The notes below the pieces were generated by a model that saw only the letters and a list, made by a program, of their open reading frames with translations, did not search any database and was not told the DNA's origin. From NCBI GenBank assembly GCA_964578605.1, contig CAZODO010000011.1, positions 16,544 through 80,543 on the forward strand: a stretch of 64,000 nucleotides of DNA, in the 5' to 3' direction. Below are positions 17,704 through 27,503 of the stretch, one piece after another (positions within the stretch are counted from its first letter, which is position 1; the number at the start of each line of letters is the position of its first letter). A program made the translations under genes and the position numbers. This DNA is from JAXMHN01 sp964578605 (lineage in GTDB: Bacteria; Verrucomicrobiota; Verrucomicrobiia; Limisphaerales; SIBE01).

Positions 17704-20517
17704 ATGATAAAAGCAGCCTCTCTCTCTTTATCTGTCCTGCTGTTGCTTTCGGCGGGATCGGCCCTGCAGGCTCAAACGGCAACCGCGGACATTGCGACCA
17801 CGGAGGCCCTCCGCCGGCAGGCGACTGTTATCGAACTCCGCCGCACCCTGGAAGACGCCGCCAGAATTCATAAGCAAGGGAATCTAGAAGAAGCGGCGCG
17901 CCGTTACGAGCGCTCGCTGGACCTGGTCCGGAGCATTGGCATTGGCGTGGACCGCGAAAACAAGGATGCCGTTGCCGGGTTGGCGGGCGTCCGCCTGCAA
18001 CTGGCCGAAAAGGCCCGGAAAGTCGGCAACCTGAATGAAGCCAGTGCCCAGGTCGAGCGCGTCCTGCGCGTGGACCCAACCAACGCGACAGCCCAGAATC
18101 TGAATAAGGAAATCAACCGCGCCCTTCAGGAGCGCCAAGGCCGGGTGCCAAGCAAGGAAGTCATGGATATGGTCCCGGAAGTGAAGCGCGAATCGATCGA
18201 AACCTCAACCCTCGTGCAGGATGGACGCATGCTCATCGAGATGGGCAAGTTGGATGAAGCGGAGGCAAAGCTGCTCGAGGCGGTCCGCCGCAACCCCGAA
18301 GACCGCAACGCGTTCTACTACCTCATGTTGATCAAGGAGGCCCGGTACGCCCAGGAAGCCCGGAAACGGGAAATCTCCGCGAGAGAAGCCCTCGTCGAAG
18401 TCGAGAAAGCCTGGAACATCCCGATCTCGCGCGAGAAGTTGCCGACGCCCAATCCCTGGGCGACGACCAACCTGGTCAACACCAGCTACGGTCGCCAGAT
18501 TATTTATCAGAAACTCGACAAGATTATCCTCAACGAGATTCTCTATGACGGTTTGCCTCTCAGCGAAGTCGTCCGGGACCTTAACGAGCAGGCCCGGCAG
18601 CGCGACCCCGATAAGCGGGGCCTCAATATCATTATCAATCCCCATGTCGATGTCCCGGTCGCGACGACACAACTGACCGGCGGAGTCGATCCGACAACGG
18701 GAGCGCTACTGCCCGCGCCGCCGCCCGCCGAGCGCGTGAATCTCAACGACGTGATCGTTCGCTTGCGCCTGAATAATGTGCGGCTCGGAGAGGTGATCGA
18801 CGCTGTTTCCAAAGTGGCCGAGACACCGATCAAGTATTCCGTGGAGGATTACGCGGTGGTGTTCTCACAACGGGGCAACGAAGCCCAACCCCTCTTCACA
18901 CGCACCTATAAAGTCGACCCGAACGCGTTTGTCGAAGGTCTGCAGAGCGTGAGCGTGGTGCAGTTGGGCGTCGGGGGCAGCAGCGGTGGCGGCGGCGTCG
19001 GGGGCGGTGGCGGTGGTTTTGGTGGTGGCGGTGGCGTCGGGGGCGGTGGTGGCGGTGGCGGATTCGGGATCGCGCGTGTCGATGTGACTGGAACGTCCGG
19101 TGGTGGCGGTTTTGGTGGCGGTTTTGGTGGCGGCGGCGGTGGTGGCGGTGGCATTGGAGGCGGTGGCATTGGAGGCGGTGGTGGTGGCGGCGGGACGGGT
19201 ATCGCCGGCATTACCTATACCAACCTGCGGTCCGGCACGATTGATCTGGTGCGCAACTTCTTCGTGGCGGCAGGCGTGGATTTCTCGACCAATGCCATCG
19301 CGATTGGTCCGACGGGCCTTCCTCAAGCCACCGGCAAAGCGCTGTTCTTTAATGACCGCACTGGGCTCTTGCTGGTGCGCGCGACGATGGAAGAACTGGA
19401 TATCGTCGAAAAAGCGATACAGATCCTCAACGTAGCTCCGCCGCAGGTGAGCATCGAAGCGAAGTTCACCGAAATCAGCCAGAGCGATTCCCGGGCACTG
19501 GGTTTCGATTGGTTCCTGGGTAATTTCCTTATGCACGGCGGCGCGATAGGCGGGCAAGCTGGAACCGCTCCCTCCTACCAGGGCGCCCCATCCTCCGCGA
19601 ATCCAAGCGGAGTCTTTCCAGGTGCACCGCCGGACGCCATTAACCCGGCGGGCACAGTGATTCCTCCGCAATCCTCGGATCAGAACCTGACCTCGGGTTT
19701 GCGCAACCAGGCCCAGGGCGGCGGACAGACCGTTCCCGCGGTGGCCACAATCACGGGCATTCTGACGGACCCGCAATTCCGGGTGGTCATTCGCGCGCTG
19801 GAGCAGCGTTCGGGTGCGGACCTGCTGGCGGCGCCCCGCGTAACCACGCTGAGTGGACGCCAGGCGCAAATTCAGATCATCGAGCTGAAGAACGTTGTGG
19901 CGAGCCAGAACTTCGGAGCGACATCCTCGGGCGGCACGGCAACGACGGCCGCGACGACGGGTATCGGCAACTTCGGCGGTGGCGTGGCCCAGCAATCGAA
20001 CTACACGCCCATTCCGGTGCCGCTCGGTCCGGCTTTGGACGTAATTCCCTACGTTTCGGCTGATGGTTTCACCATTCAGATGACCCTGATCCCGAGTTTG
20101 ACGGAGTTTCTGGGCTATGACGATCCGGGTCCGTTCCTTCCGCAGGCGCAATCGGTTGCGGGAAGCACGCTGGGAACGCCGCTGGTGGCGCAATTGCCGC
20201 TGCCACGATTCCGCGCGCGTTCGGTGATCACGAGCTGTATTGTTTGGGATGGGCAGACTGTGGTCCTCGGTGGTCTGATCGCCGAGGATGTCCAGAAGAT
20301 CCGGGATAAAGTTCCTGTGCTGGGCGATATCCCCTTCCTGGGACGATTTTTCCGGAGCGAATCGATGTCGACAACGAAAAAGAACCTGGTGATCTTTGTG
20401 ACGCCCACGATTATCGATCCTGCCGGCAACCGGGTGCATCCGGACGAAAGCCTGCCTTACGATCCGAATGTGGCCCAGCCATTGCCTCCGACTCTGCCGA
20501 ATCCGCCCATGCCGTAG
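17704..20517 (+). CDS. Secretin of a type IV pilus / type II secretion-like system, with TPR N-terminus and Gly-rich insert
   Basis: This is a 937-residue outer-membrane secretin. It has a signal peptide (MIKAASLSLSVLLLLSAGSALQAQ region), then TPR-like helices (residues 40-215), then N-domains (FEGLQSVSVV region). A glycine run at about residues 421-499 is almost pure GGGGVGGGGG. The secretin core runs from about 581 to 925: VSIEAKFTEISQSDSRALGF, LLAAPRVTTLSGRQAQI, DVIPYVSADGFTIQMTLIP, and the signature VPVLGDIPFLGRFFRSE. Secretins form the outer-membrane pore for pili or secreted proteins. The TPR-plus-secretin arrangement and gene order resemble Amuc_1098 of Akkermansia. The Gly-rich segment falls between N-domains and is unusual. 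It is the last gene of the tight operon beginning with pilM. Confidence 0.92.
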   Translation: MIKAASLSLSVLLLLSAGSALQAQTATADIATTEALRRQATVIELRRTLEDAARIHKQGNLEEAARRYERSLDLVRSIGIGVDRENKDAVAGLAGVRLQLAEKARKVGNLNEASAQVERVLRVDPTNATAQNLNKEINRALQERQGRVPSKEVMDMVPEVKRESIETSTLVQDGRMLIEMGKLDEAEAKLLEAVRRNPEDRNAFYYLMLIKEARYAQEARKREISAREALVEVEKAWNIPISREKLPTPNPWATTNLVNTSYGRQIIYQKLDKIILNEILYDGLPLSEVVRDLNEQARQRDPDKRGLNIIINPHVDVPVATTQLTGGVDPTTGALLPAPPPAERVNLNDVIVRLRLNNVRLGEVIDAVSKVAETPIKYSVEDYAVVFSQRGNEAQPLFTRTYKVDPNAFVEGLQSVSVVQLGVGGSSGGGGVGGGGGGFGGGGGVGGGGGGGGFGIARVDVTGTSGGGGFGGGFGGGGGGGGGIGGGGIGGGGGGGGTGIAGITYTNLRSGTIDLVRNFFVAAGVDFSTNAIAIGPTGLPQATGKALFFNDRTGLLLVRATMEELDIVEKAIQILNVAPPQVSIEAKFTEISQSDSRALGFDWFLGNFLMHGGAIGGQAGTAPSYQGAPSSANPSGVFPGAPPDAINPAGTVIPPQSSDQNLTSGLRNQAQGGGQTVPAVATITGILTDPQFRVVIRALEQRSGADLLAAPRVTTLSGRQAQIQIIELKNVVASQNFGATSSGGTATTAATTGIGNFGGGVAQQSNYTPIPVPLGPALDVIPYVSADGFTIQMTLIPSLTEFLGYDDPGPFLPQAQSVAGSTLGTPLVAQLPLPRFRARSVITSCIVWDGQTVVLGGLIAEDVQKIRDKVPVLGDIPFLGRFFRSESMSTTKKNLVIFVTPTIIDPAGNRVHPDESLPYDPNVAQPLPPTLPNPPMP

Positions 20518-20636
20518 CGGAGGCGTCGTCATGCAGACGAGCGATCATACCGGCGCGATGGCAATTCGGCTGTCGCACATGAGAGGCTGGCACGTGTCAG
20601 CGATACTGGAGCACCTTGTTACACGACCCTAAACCT

Positions 20637-22601
20637 ATGTCTTCATCCGTGAGCGCCTTCACGCGGTTGGCCGTTCTGGTCTGCCTCGGCGCGCTTCCTC
20701 TCTCGGCTCACGCCCAGGAACGCTTCGCGTCCGAGGGCGGTGAGTACCCTATCATTGGATCTCTGGGGGGCGACCAGATGTCCGCCGAGGCGGCTCTAAA
20801 CGCTTATGGGGGTTACCTGGTCTGGCAGGATAACGCCACTGACGGCGACGGCACTGGCATCAGCGCCCGCCGGATTAACCGCACTCTCTCAGGCTCGCTC
20901 GGATCTTTCCGGATCAATGAGCTGGGGTCGGGCGACCAGCTCTTCCCCCAGGTCGCTCCGCTGAACAATGGCGGGGCTGTATTTGTCTGGCAAAGCACCG
21001 TGAGTTCGAAGACGCGAGTGTTCGCCCGGTTTCTGAAGCCCGATGGCACATTCGAGACGGGGGACATCGCTGTGAGCGGTTCTGCCGGGGGGGATCAGAC
21101 GAATCCTTCGGTGGCTTCGCTCCAGGACGGGTCGGTCATCGTTGTTTGGTCGAGCTTGAATCAGGAGCGTTCGGCGAGTGGACAGCCGGTCCTGGGTGGG
21201 ATGGCGGGCGTGTTCGGCCAGCGTTTTTCGGCTGTGGGCGAAAAGATCGGGGCCGAGTTCCAGGTGAACTCGACCACCCCCCTTAACCAGCGCAATCCAT
21301 CCGTTGTGGCGCTGGAGAACGGCAATTTCCTGGTCGTATGGGTCTCCGAGGTTTACCGGGGCGCTCGCGTCAACTTCGGGGCCAACCTCCCGTCGGAGTC
21401 CGTGGGCGGGCTCGAGGTTTACGACATCACCGTGGACGGTCAGATTTTTGACCTTGCCGGGACGAGGGTCGGGACCGAACTCAGACTTAGCGAGAGCCAA
21501 TGGATTGCGGCCAACCCGGCGGTGACGGCCACCACGGACGGATTCACCATCGCCTGGAGCGGCAGGCCGAACCGTGTGGTCACCGACGTTGAGGCGAAAG
21601 ACGGATGGGACATTTTCGTTCGGCAGTTCTCAGTCAGTGGCATGCCAAAGCAGGCTGGCACGCGGGTGAATACCTTTACCTTCGGCGACCAGTTCCGGCC
21701 CAGGCTTGCGTTTCAAGATGGGATCAACTTCGTCCTCTGGACCAGCATGGGGCAGGATGGATATCTGGAGGGCGTGGTGGCCCGGCTCCTGGCGAGCAGC
21801 GGGCAATTCATGAGCCACGAATTCCGAGTCAATACGGTTACGGTCGGAAAGCAGGTCCTCCCCGCTGTTGTCTCCAATGGCAATCACACATTCCTGGCGA
21901 TTTGGTCGAGCTTCGTTGGGGGAGCGGCCAGCTTCGATCTGATGGCGCAGCGGTTCGGGTCTTCGCCCGAACAGCTGTTGGCGGCTCCTGCCGCGCCGTT
22001 CGTCTCCGCCCTTAGTCAAACCCGGCTTTCCGTTACTTGGCCGGAGCTTTCCGGATATGACGGTGTGAAGTATGAGCTTTACGTTGACCAATCCGCGACC
22101 CCGGTCGTGGCGGAGAACAACTCGGCGATCATCGTTTCCCTGCCGCCTGAAAGCACGCACAACGTCCGGTTGGCCTACCTCCTTGCCGATGGCAGGCGCT
22201 CTGCCCTGTCTGAGGCGGGAACAGGCATGACTTGGGCGGAAGACCTGAATTATGACGGGCTGCCGGACGATTGGCAGTCACGCTTCTGGCCGGGCGGTGA
22301 ATGGCCCGGGGCGGCTGCGGACACAGACGGCGACGGGGCATCGAGCTTGCAGGAGCTTCTGGCGGGCACGGACCCTACGGCTGCCGAGAGTGTGTTGCGG
22401 GTGACCATGCTGGGGACTTCTCAAGGCCCGCGATTGGAATGGACGACCGAGCCTGGGTGCATCTACCAGGTCCAGTTGCACAGCCCTGAAACAGGATGGG
22501 GCAGCGTCGGCACGCCGCGGTTTGCCGCCGGCCGCACCGATTCAATCGCCGTGGATGCGGACAAGAGCGTCGCGCTCTATCGCGTTATCAGAGTGAGGTA
22601 A
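20637..22601 (+). CDS. Exported repeat protein with calcium-binding TSP3-like segment and C-terminal YR module
   Basis: This is a 654-residue protein with a signal peptide (cleavage likely after SAHA-Q). The body has repeated units of the type P.VA.L..G..VVVWQS (QVAPLNNGGAVFVWQS; PSVASLQDGSVIVVWSS; PSVVALENGNFLVVWVS), spaced about 60-70 residues, suggesting a beta-propeller. A fibronectin-like stretch follows (LSVTWPELSGYDGVKYELYVD), then DLNYDGLPDDWQ...DTDGDGASSLQELLAGTDP, a calcium-binding EF/TSP3-type segment, and a final module ending YRVIRVR. The ATG at 20637 is preferred over a TTG at 20616 because it places the signal peptide at the N-terminus. It lies 119 bp after the secretin gene, and the next gene starts 4 bp after it. 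Function unknown; the pore next door may export it (inference). Confidence 0.82.
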   Translation: MSSSVSAFTRLAVLVCLGALPLSAHAQERFASEGGEYPIIGSLGGDQMSAEAALNAYGGYLVWQDNATDGDGTGISARRINRTLSGSLGSFRINELGSGDQLFPQVAPLNNGGAVFVWQSTVSSKTRVFARFLKPDGTFETGDIAVSGSAGGDQTNPSVASLQDGSVIVVWSSLNQERSASGQPVLGGMAGVFGQRFSAVGEKIGAEFQVNSTTPLNQRNPSVVALENGNFLVVWVSEVYRGARVNFGANLPSESVGGLEVYDITVDGQIFDLAGTRVGTELRLSESQWIAANPAVTATTDGFTIAWSGRPNRVVTDVEAKDGWDIFVRQFSVSGMPKQAGTRVNTFTFGDQFRPRLAFQDGINFVLWTSMGQDGYLEGVVARLLASSGQFMSHEFRVNTVTVGKQVLPAVVSNGNHTFLAIWSSFVGGAASFDLMAQRFGSSPEQLLAAPAAPFVSALSQTRLSVTWPELSGYDGVKYELYVDQSATPVVAENNSAIIVSLPPESTHNVRLAYLLADGRRSALSEAGTGMTWAEDLNYDGLPDDWQSRFWPGGEWPGAAADTDGDGASSLQELLAGTDPTAAESVLRVTMLGTSQGPRLEWTTEPGCIYQVQLHSPETGWGSVGTPRFAAGRTDSIAVDADKSVALYRVIRVR

Positions 22602-22605
22602 TTTT

Positions 22606-24195
22606 ATGCGCCGAGTTACGCAATTACTATTGAGTACGGTCCTTGTTTGCGGTGCGGCCGAGCGACTGAGCGCATTCAGCCTCTTAGGTCCGACGGCATC
22701 CTGGATGAACACCCGCCTGGGATTTGACCCTAATCTTGCTTCCATGACGTGGCCGTCGGGCGGCGCCGGTGCCGCGGTCGGCGGCGTGATGAATCTGGGC
22801 GAGGAATACCGAGTTAATATTCCCACGATCACCTACGGGTTCACGCCTGAGTTCCTGAACTATTTCGGCGTTCGGGGTGTTCAGGAGGTTGAGAAGGCGG
22901 TCGCGATCATGAATGCGCTGCCTTCGATGGATACGATTGATATCAATCAGTATCCGCTCGCCTCGCAGCGGATCAATCACCGGGCGGAGAGCCTCCTTTT
23001 GCTCGATGTGAAATCCTTTGCGCTGTCGGCCTTTGTCAATCAGTTGGGCCTGGCGGACCCGACCCGGTTCGTCTTCGTGCTTCGCAATCGGTACACGACC
23101 CAAACCTCGACGAATTACCTGGTTATCAAGCGCAATTTCGATCCCGACACCTGGGATTACAGCCCTTATATCAATGGGCAACTCTGGACCTATACGCAAA
23201 TCATCGACGAGGCACTGCCGGGAGCAAGTTCCGTGATTGTGCAACCGGTCGATCCCTTGGCGCTGTCAGGCCTGATCAACGCGCCGGTCGCCGGGGGGAT
23301 CTCGGGCAATGACCTGCTCCAGGCGGGCGGTTTCTGGACGGGCCTGACCCGGGACGACGTGGGAGGGCTCAAATATATCTACCGGCGCAACAACTATAAC
23401 GTTGAGAATGCTCCCACCAACAGCGCCCGGGCGGGGATCGGAACGGCGGTGTCGGGGAGCGATTCGCCTTGGACCGTTCCCATCTACGGCACTAACACCA
23501 CGGGAGGAGCAGTGCTTCCCGGGGGGGGCACGAATTTTGTGGACCTCTCTCTCCGGGGCGGTATCAGCAAGGTCCGGTTCCAGCGTGTCTGGTCCGAATC
23601 CGTATTGGGCAACTTCATCTCGAACACGGTGGCCTTTGTGGACCGGTACATCACCAACGGAGTGGAGCGGGAGCAGAGTCTTGTCCGTTCCCAGCAGGTT
23701 CCTGACATTGTTTTCGACGCCGGGGATCTGCAGGCGGCGGATGCGACGACGGGGTTGTTCACCTACGGTTCCGCCAACATCCCGTGGAACAGCACAGGTG
23801 ACGGGACAACCACTTTTGGGCCTGGAGCGATTCCCTCTTCGGTCGGCACCACGCCCGCCTTGGCACTGACTTTGAATTCCGTTGGGCCGAGCTTTCAGAA
23901 TGGAATTCTTGGCGGTGTGTTCTTCGTGAGTGAAGCGAACAATCTCGGGGAGAACTTCCGCTGGGCTTCTTTTGACGGATCGACAGAGGAGCCATTCATT
24001 TATCCGAACGGGGCAAACACGACCACCATAGAACGGATGGTGCTAGGGGGTGGCGATGGCGGAGGGGGCGGGGGCGGTGCTCTGGTGGACGTCTGGACGC
24101 CGTCGACCTTGGTTCTGCTGCCACCCGGAACCACGATCACCACAGGCGGAACAACTGGCGGTGGGATAACCGACCCGAATGTCGTCACGCCTTAG
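22606..24195 (+). CDS. Exported protein of unknown function
   Basis: This is a 529-residue protein with a signal peptide (MRRVTQLLLSTVLVCGAAERLSA). The mature part begins FSLLGPTASWMNTRLGFDP and includes TYGFTPEFLNYFGVRGVQEV and GLTRDDVGGLKYIYRRNNYNVE. The C-terminus has a Gly-rich patch (GGGDGGGGGGGALVD) and a Thr/Gly tail ending DPNVVTP. The arrangement GLTxDDVGGLxYIY is reminiscent of secreted matrixin-like metalloproteases (family memory), but no HExxH zinc motif is present, so I do not assign an enzyme. It begins 4 bp after the previous stop and ends 33 bp before the next start, so it is part of a run of exported proteins downstream of the secretin operon. Confidence 0.75.
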   Translation: MRRVTQLLLSTVLVCGAAERLSAFSLLGPTASWMNTRLGFDPNLASMTWPSGGAGAAVGGVMNLGEEYRVNIPTITYGFTPEFLNYFGVRGVQEVEKAVAIMNALPSMDTIDINQYPLASQRINHRAESLLLLDVKSFALSAFVNQLGLADPTRFVFVLRNRYTTQTSTNYLVIKRNFDPDTWDYSPYINGQLWTYTQIIDEALPGASSVIVQPVDPLALSGLINAPVAGGISGNDLLQAGGFWTGLTRDDVGGLKYIYRRNNYNVENAPTNSARAGIGTAVSGSDSPWTVPIYGTNTTGGAVLPGGGTNFVDLSLRGGISKVRFQRVWSESVLGNFISNTVAFVDRYITNGVEREQSLVRSQQVPDIVFDAGDLQAADATTGLFTYGSANIPWNSTGDGTTTFGPGAIPSSVGTTPALALTLNSVGPSFQNGILGGVFFVSEANNLGENFRWASFDGSTEEPFIYPNGANTTTIERMVLGGGDGGGGGGGALVDVWTPSTLVLLPPGTTITTGGTTGGGITDPNVVTP

Positions 24196-24228
24196 GTTCA
24201 CGACGCAGCCGAATTCTTTCTGAACGCT

Positions 24229-27177
24229 ATGAAGTCATTCCTCGCCACGCTCTTTCTCGGTGCTTCGTTTACGGTTGGCGCCGTGGCCCAACCGCTGCCG
24301 ATCTATGAGAACTTCGGCCAGATCATTGAGCCGCCGCAAATCGATGCCATCGCGTTCGCGAACTACGGCGATTTCTCGGTCTTCTCAACGCTGCCGTTCG
24401 ATTTTCAGAGCACGAAGTTTTTTACGAACCGTGGCACGATGTCAGGCACTCCGGGGTTCAGATTTGCCACCGCCTTCTCCACGAACTCACCGTTTGCGCC
24501 GGCAACGGGCTTTCTGAATGACGTGGGGGCGACCATCTCGGCAGGTGATGTCATTAGTTTCCCAATCTTAGGTGACACCGGCAGCACCGAGGTTCCCACC
24601 GTAATTAGCAGGGGAACGATCCCGTCTTTTTTGTTAATCTCGGCGGATAACGTCGTTAACAAAGGGTACCTTGTCGCAGGAGGTTCCGGACTGCTCGAGG
24701 TGGTGGGGAAAAACGTGGACCTGAGCCGGAGCGGCTTGGGCATCGGCCGTTTGGAACTGACCGCGACCCATTTTGTAACGGACTCCAACTTCTTCCCGGA
24801 CCCGGGCATTTACGACAATTACTGGGCGATCACCAACCAGTTCGATATGCAGCCTGGCAACCTGCTTCAGATTGCCCGGGGCAACACGAACGCGAACACA
24901 CCCGTGTTTGCTATGACGAACAGCCCGACCTCCCAGTTCCCTAGCTTTGACCAATTCGGCGTGACGGTCGGGAGCAATCGTTCCTTTGCCATGCTCTCGG
25001 TCATGACCAATGCCGGAGGGGCAGACCCGGAGACGGGACGCATCACGAATATCTATCGTCAAGCCGCATTTATCGAGGTGAGCGACACGAACCTTGCTTT
25101 TGATATCAAGTGGGCGCCAAGCGCGATTGTGACAAACCCCTTCCAAACCGCCATCATAAGCATCAGTCTGGCGGATACGAACGTCGTGACCGGTGAACCC
25201 GAGTTGTCGACGCTGTTCCTCAAGGATCTGCTGGCATCCTGGACCAATTATGTCGTGCTGACCAATCTGCAGACTCTCCCATTGGCCACCATGCGTCCCG
25301 CCACATTCGAGCTTTCTCGCAATCCACCCTTCGAACTCTTGGCTGCCGGCGACGGCAACGCGACCCTGTCTCCTACGTTCTACTTTGATGCGGCGGATAC
25401 GAACGCTGCACCCGTCGTGACGAACATGTACGCGGCCTACGAGGCGGAGATCGATAGCTTGGCTTCACGTCCACCGAACGTTCCCGGGCTGCAGATCACC
25501 GATTTTCCCGGCCGCGTCGAGATCGAGGCGGAGAACCTGGACCTGACACGCACACGTCTGCGGGGTTCGTCCGTGGTCGCCATCAAGACGCCGAATCTTA
25601 TTTCGAGCCAGGGAGTTCAGGTGGATTCGGAGAACGTCGTTTATGACCTGGGTGTCCCGAGCGGGACGATGAGCCTGCAGGGTGTTGCCAAAGAGCGCGT
25701 GGTTCGGTTGAACGGGCCCTTGAAAGCCTGGAGCGCCATTTGGACGAACAACATGGGCACCATGATGACGAACCAGGTCGATGACGGCCAAGGCAACATG
25801 ACCAATGTCGTCACCAACGTGGTCACCGAGATCGATTACCATATGCTGATCGTGGATGCCACGGGGCTCACCGCGACTCGACCGGTGATCACGCACGGGT
25901 TCTTCTCCAAGGCCGATGAAGTGGTCATTAGCGACCCGTTGACCGTGGTCGGCGGTTTTCGCATTGATGCACAGTCGTTGATCCTGAACAACCGGCTCAC
26001 GCTGCTGAGTACGGTGACGAATTGGGTCTCGACCAACGTTCCGAACCTGAGAGCCTTCACGACTAAGGGCGACTTCTCGGTCATGAACCTCGCCTATTTC
26101 GGGTACGATACCCCCGCGGGTTACCAGAGCTTCACGAATCTTGGAACCATCACCGCGAACGGCATCCTGATCCGAAGTGGCACGGTGCTGAATTCGGGAA
26201 CGCTCACTTCCAAAGTTGATGGAATTCGAATTGTGTCGCAATCGGCGCAGTTCGAGAATGCCCAAACTCTGGCGGCCGGGGACCTGGAGATTTCGGGCGC
26301 CGACCTGCGATTTACCGCCTCGACCAATACAACCCGAGGGCGGCTGACCTTGAACGCGAGCAACAGCTTGTCCGATACCGGCGAAGGTGCAAACAACCTG
26401 TTCACGGCATTCGCCGGATTCCGTTTGCCGACAAAGCCAACCTTTGGCGATTTACTGGGGACGACGATTCGCACTGTCGGGCCGCGATTTGCCCGCGTGG
26501 AGCATATCTGGGCCGGCGAGGACCGGGGACCGAACGCCAGCGGATTCCAGGATAACGCAGCCGTTGGACAATTGGTCCTTGAGGGAGACCGCGACGTAAC
26601 CCTGACCTTCCGCGGGCCGGGAGCGAAGAACGCGATGTATGTCGATTTGCTTGAATTTGCGGGTTGGGTCAAAGACAACTTGGCGGCGGGATTGTCAGTC
26701 GACCCGGCCTTCACGATTTATTATAACGAATCGAACGTTCCGGAGGAGGAGTTGAACGCAGCCTTTGAAGGCCGCTTAGTGCAGGTGGACTTCGCGGGGA
26801 CATCCAGGTTTGTTGATGTTCCTGTCCGGTCTGGGGGAAGCGTGGTGCAAATGGAGCGAATCGTGCGCATGAGCCCGGCGATGGATTCGGACGGTGACGG
26901 CATCGCCAATGCCTATGACGCTTACCCGCTGGATTATGACGCTCCCTTGGCCTTGCAGGGGATTGGAGGTAACAACCGGACAAGCATCCAGCTATCCTGG
27001 TTGGCAGAACCGCAGGTGCAATACGTGATCGAGCACACGACGAATCTGGGAAGTCCGTCCTGGCAGGTCCTGTCCACGCTTACCAACACCGATACGCTTT
27101 CAAAGACGGTCAGCGTGAGTGACACAATCTCTGGAGATCACGCTCAGCGGTACTATCGTGTGCGTGTGGCCGATTAG
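24229..27177 (+). CDS. Large exported beta-solenoid-like protein with TSP3 segment and C-terminal YR module
   Basis: This is a 982-residue protein with a signal peptide (MKSFLATLFLGASFTVGAVA). The long body is rich in Asn/Thr/Ser and in short strand-turn repeats such as FTNRGTMSGTPGF, FTNLGTITANGILIRSG, VLNSGTLTSKVDGIRIVSQ, and QTLAAGDLEISGADLRFTAS, the pattern of a right-handed beta-helix as in hemagglutinin-like adhesins. Near the C-terminus, DSDGDGIANAYDAYPLD is a TSP3-type calcium-binding segment, followed by the recurrent final module (LSWLAEPQVQYVIEHTTNL ... RYYRVRVAD). It starts 33 bp after the preceding exported protein. Probably a cell-surface or matrix protein (inference); no catalytic motif is visible. 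Confidence 0.82.
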   Translation: MKSFLATLFLGASFTVGAVAQPLPIYENFGQIIEPPQIDAIAFANYGDFSVFSTLPFDFQSTKFFTNRGTMSGTPGFRFATAFSTNSPFAPATGFLNDVGATISAGDVISFPILGDTGSTEVPTVISRGTIPSFLLISADNVVNKGYLVAGGSGLLEVVGKNVDLSRSGLGIGRLELTATHFVTDSNFFPDPGIYDNYWAITNQFDMQPGNLLQIARGNTNANTPVFAMTNSPTSQFPSFDQFGVTVGSNRSFAMLSVMTNAGGADPETGRITNIYRQAAFIEVSDTNLAFDIKWAPSAIVTNPFQTAIISISLADTNVVTGEPELSTLFLKDLLASWTNYVVLTNLQTLPLATMRPATFELSRNPPFELLAAGDGNATLSPTFYFDAADTNAAPVVTNMYAAYEAEIDSLASRPPNVPGLQITDFPGRVEIEAENLDLTRTRLRGSSVVAIKTPNLISSQGVQVDSENVVYDLGVPSGTMSLQGVAKERVVRLNGPLKAWSAIWTNNMGTMMTNQVDDGQGNMTNVVTNVVTEIDYHMLIVDATGLTATRPVITHGFFSKADEVVISDPLTVVGGFRIDAQSLILNNRLTLLSTVTNWVSTNVPNLRAFTTKGDFSVMNLAYFGYDTPAGYQSFTNLGTITANGILIRSGTVLNSGTLTSKVDGIRIVSQSAQFENAQTLAAGDLEISGADLRFTASTNTTRGRLTLNASNSLSDTGEGANNLFTAFAGFRLPTKPTFGDLLGTTIRTVGPRFARVEHIWAGEDRGPNASGFQDNAAVGQLVLEGDRDVTLTFRGPGAKNAMYVDLLEFAGWVKDNLAAGLSVDPAFTIYYNESNVPEEELNAAFEGRLVQVDFAGTSRFVDVPVRSGGSVVQMERIVRMSPAMDSDGDGIANAYDAYPLDYDAPLALQGIGGNNRTSIQLSWLAEPQVQYVIEHTTNLGSPSWQVLSTLTNTDTLSKTVSVSDTISGDHAQRYYRVRVAD

Positions 27178-27503
27178 ATTGGGCTAGTTTAAGGCCGCTC
27201 TCCAGTCCCGTCCCGGCAGGGACGATCCGATTAGAGCCCGGCGTTTCGACGCCGGGTAGCGAAGCGGCGATTGTATTTGGTCAAGAAAGGACGGCCGAAT
27301 GACCCCATGCCGGACTTAGTCGGCATTCATCCTGCCTATTCGGCGCCCATCACCTTGTCGATTCGATGCAGATTCTAGATGATTTCAGCCGCCTCTTCGG
27401 GACTTGTTCTCCCTGCGGCCAACGACCCGGACCGCCGGGCCGGCCATTGGAAGCAGGAATTCCAATCACCAAGGGCGAGCCGAGCCGACCCGGCCTGCCT
27501 AAG
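27178..27503. other. Gene-free spacer (326 bp) with one palindromic repeat
   Basis: It contains the short palindromic element at 27210-27256. No RNA gene was recognised in the rest. An in-frame start at 27366 for the following protease would put 46 residues without signal-peptide character before its true signal peptide, so that stretch is treated as untranslated leader. Confidence 0.6.
27210..27256. repeat. REP-like palindromic element, copy 1
   Basis: Two palindromes lie side by side: GTCCCGgcAGGGAC (imperfect, 27210-27223) and CCCGGCGtttcgaCGCCGGG (27237-27256). The second recurs with one base changed at 32032-32051, also next to a GTCCCG...GGGAC palindrome. This is an interspersed, non-coding repeat. 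Confidence 0.8.

Noticed and set aside
18865..20532. 555-codon minus-strand frame opposite the secretin gene
   Set aside because: Composition is low-complexity and antisense-like, including the reverse of the Gly-rich stretch; the plus-strand gene is certain.
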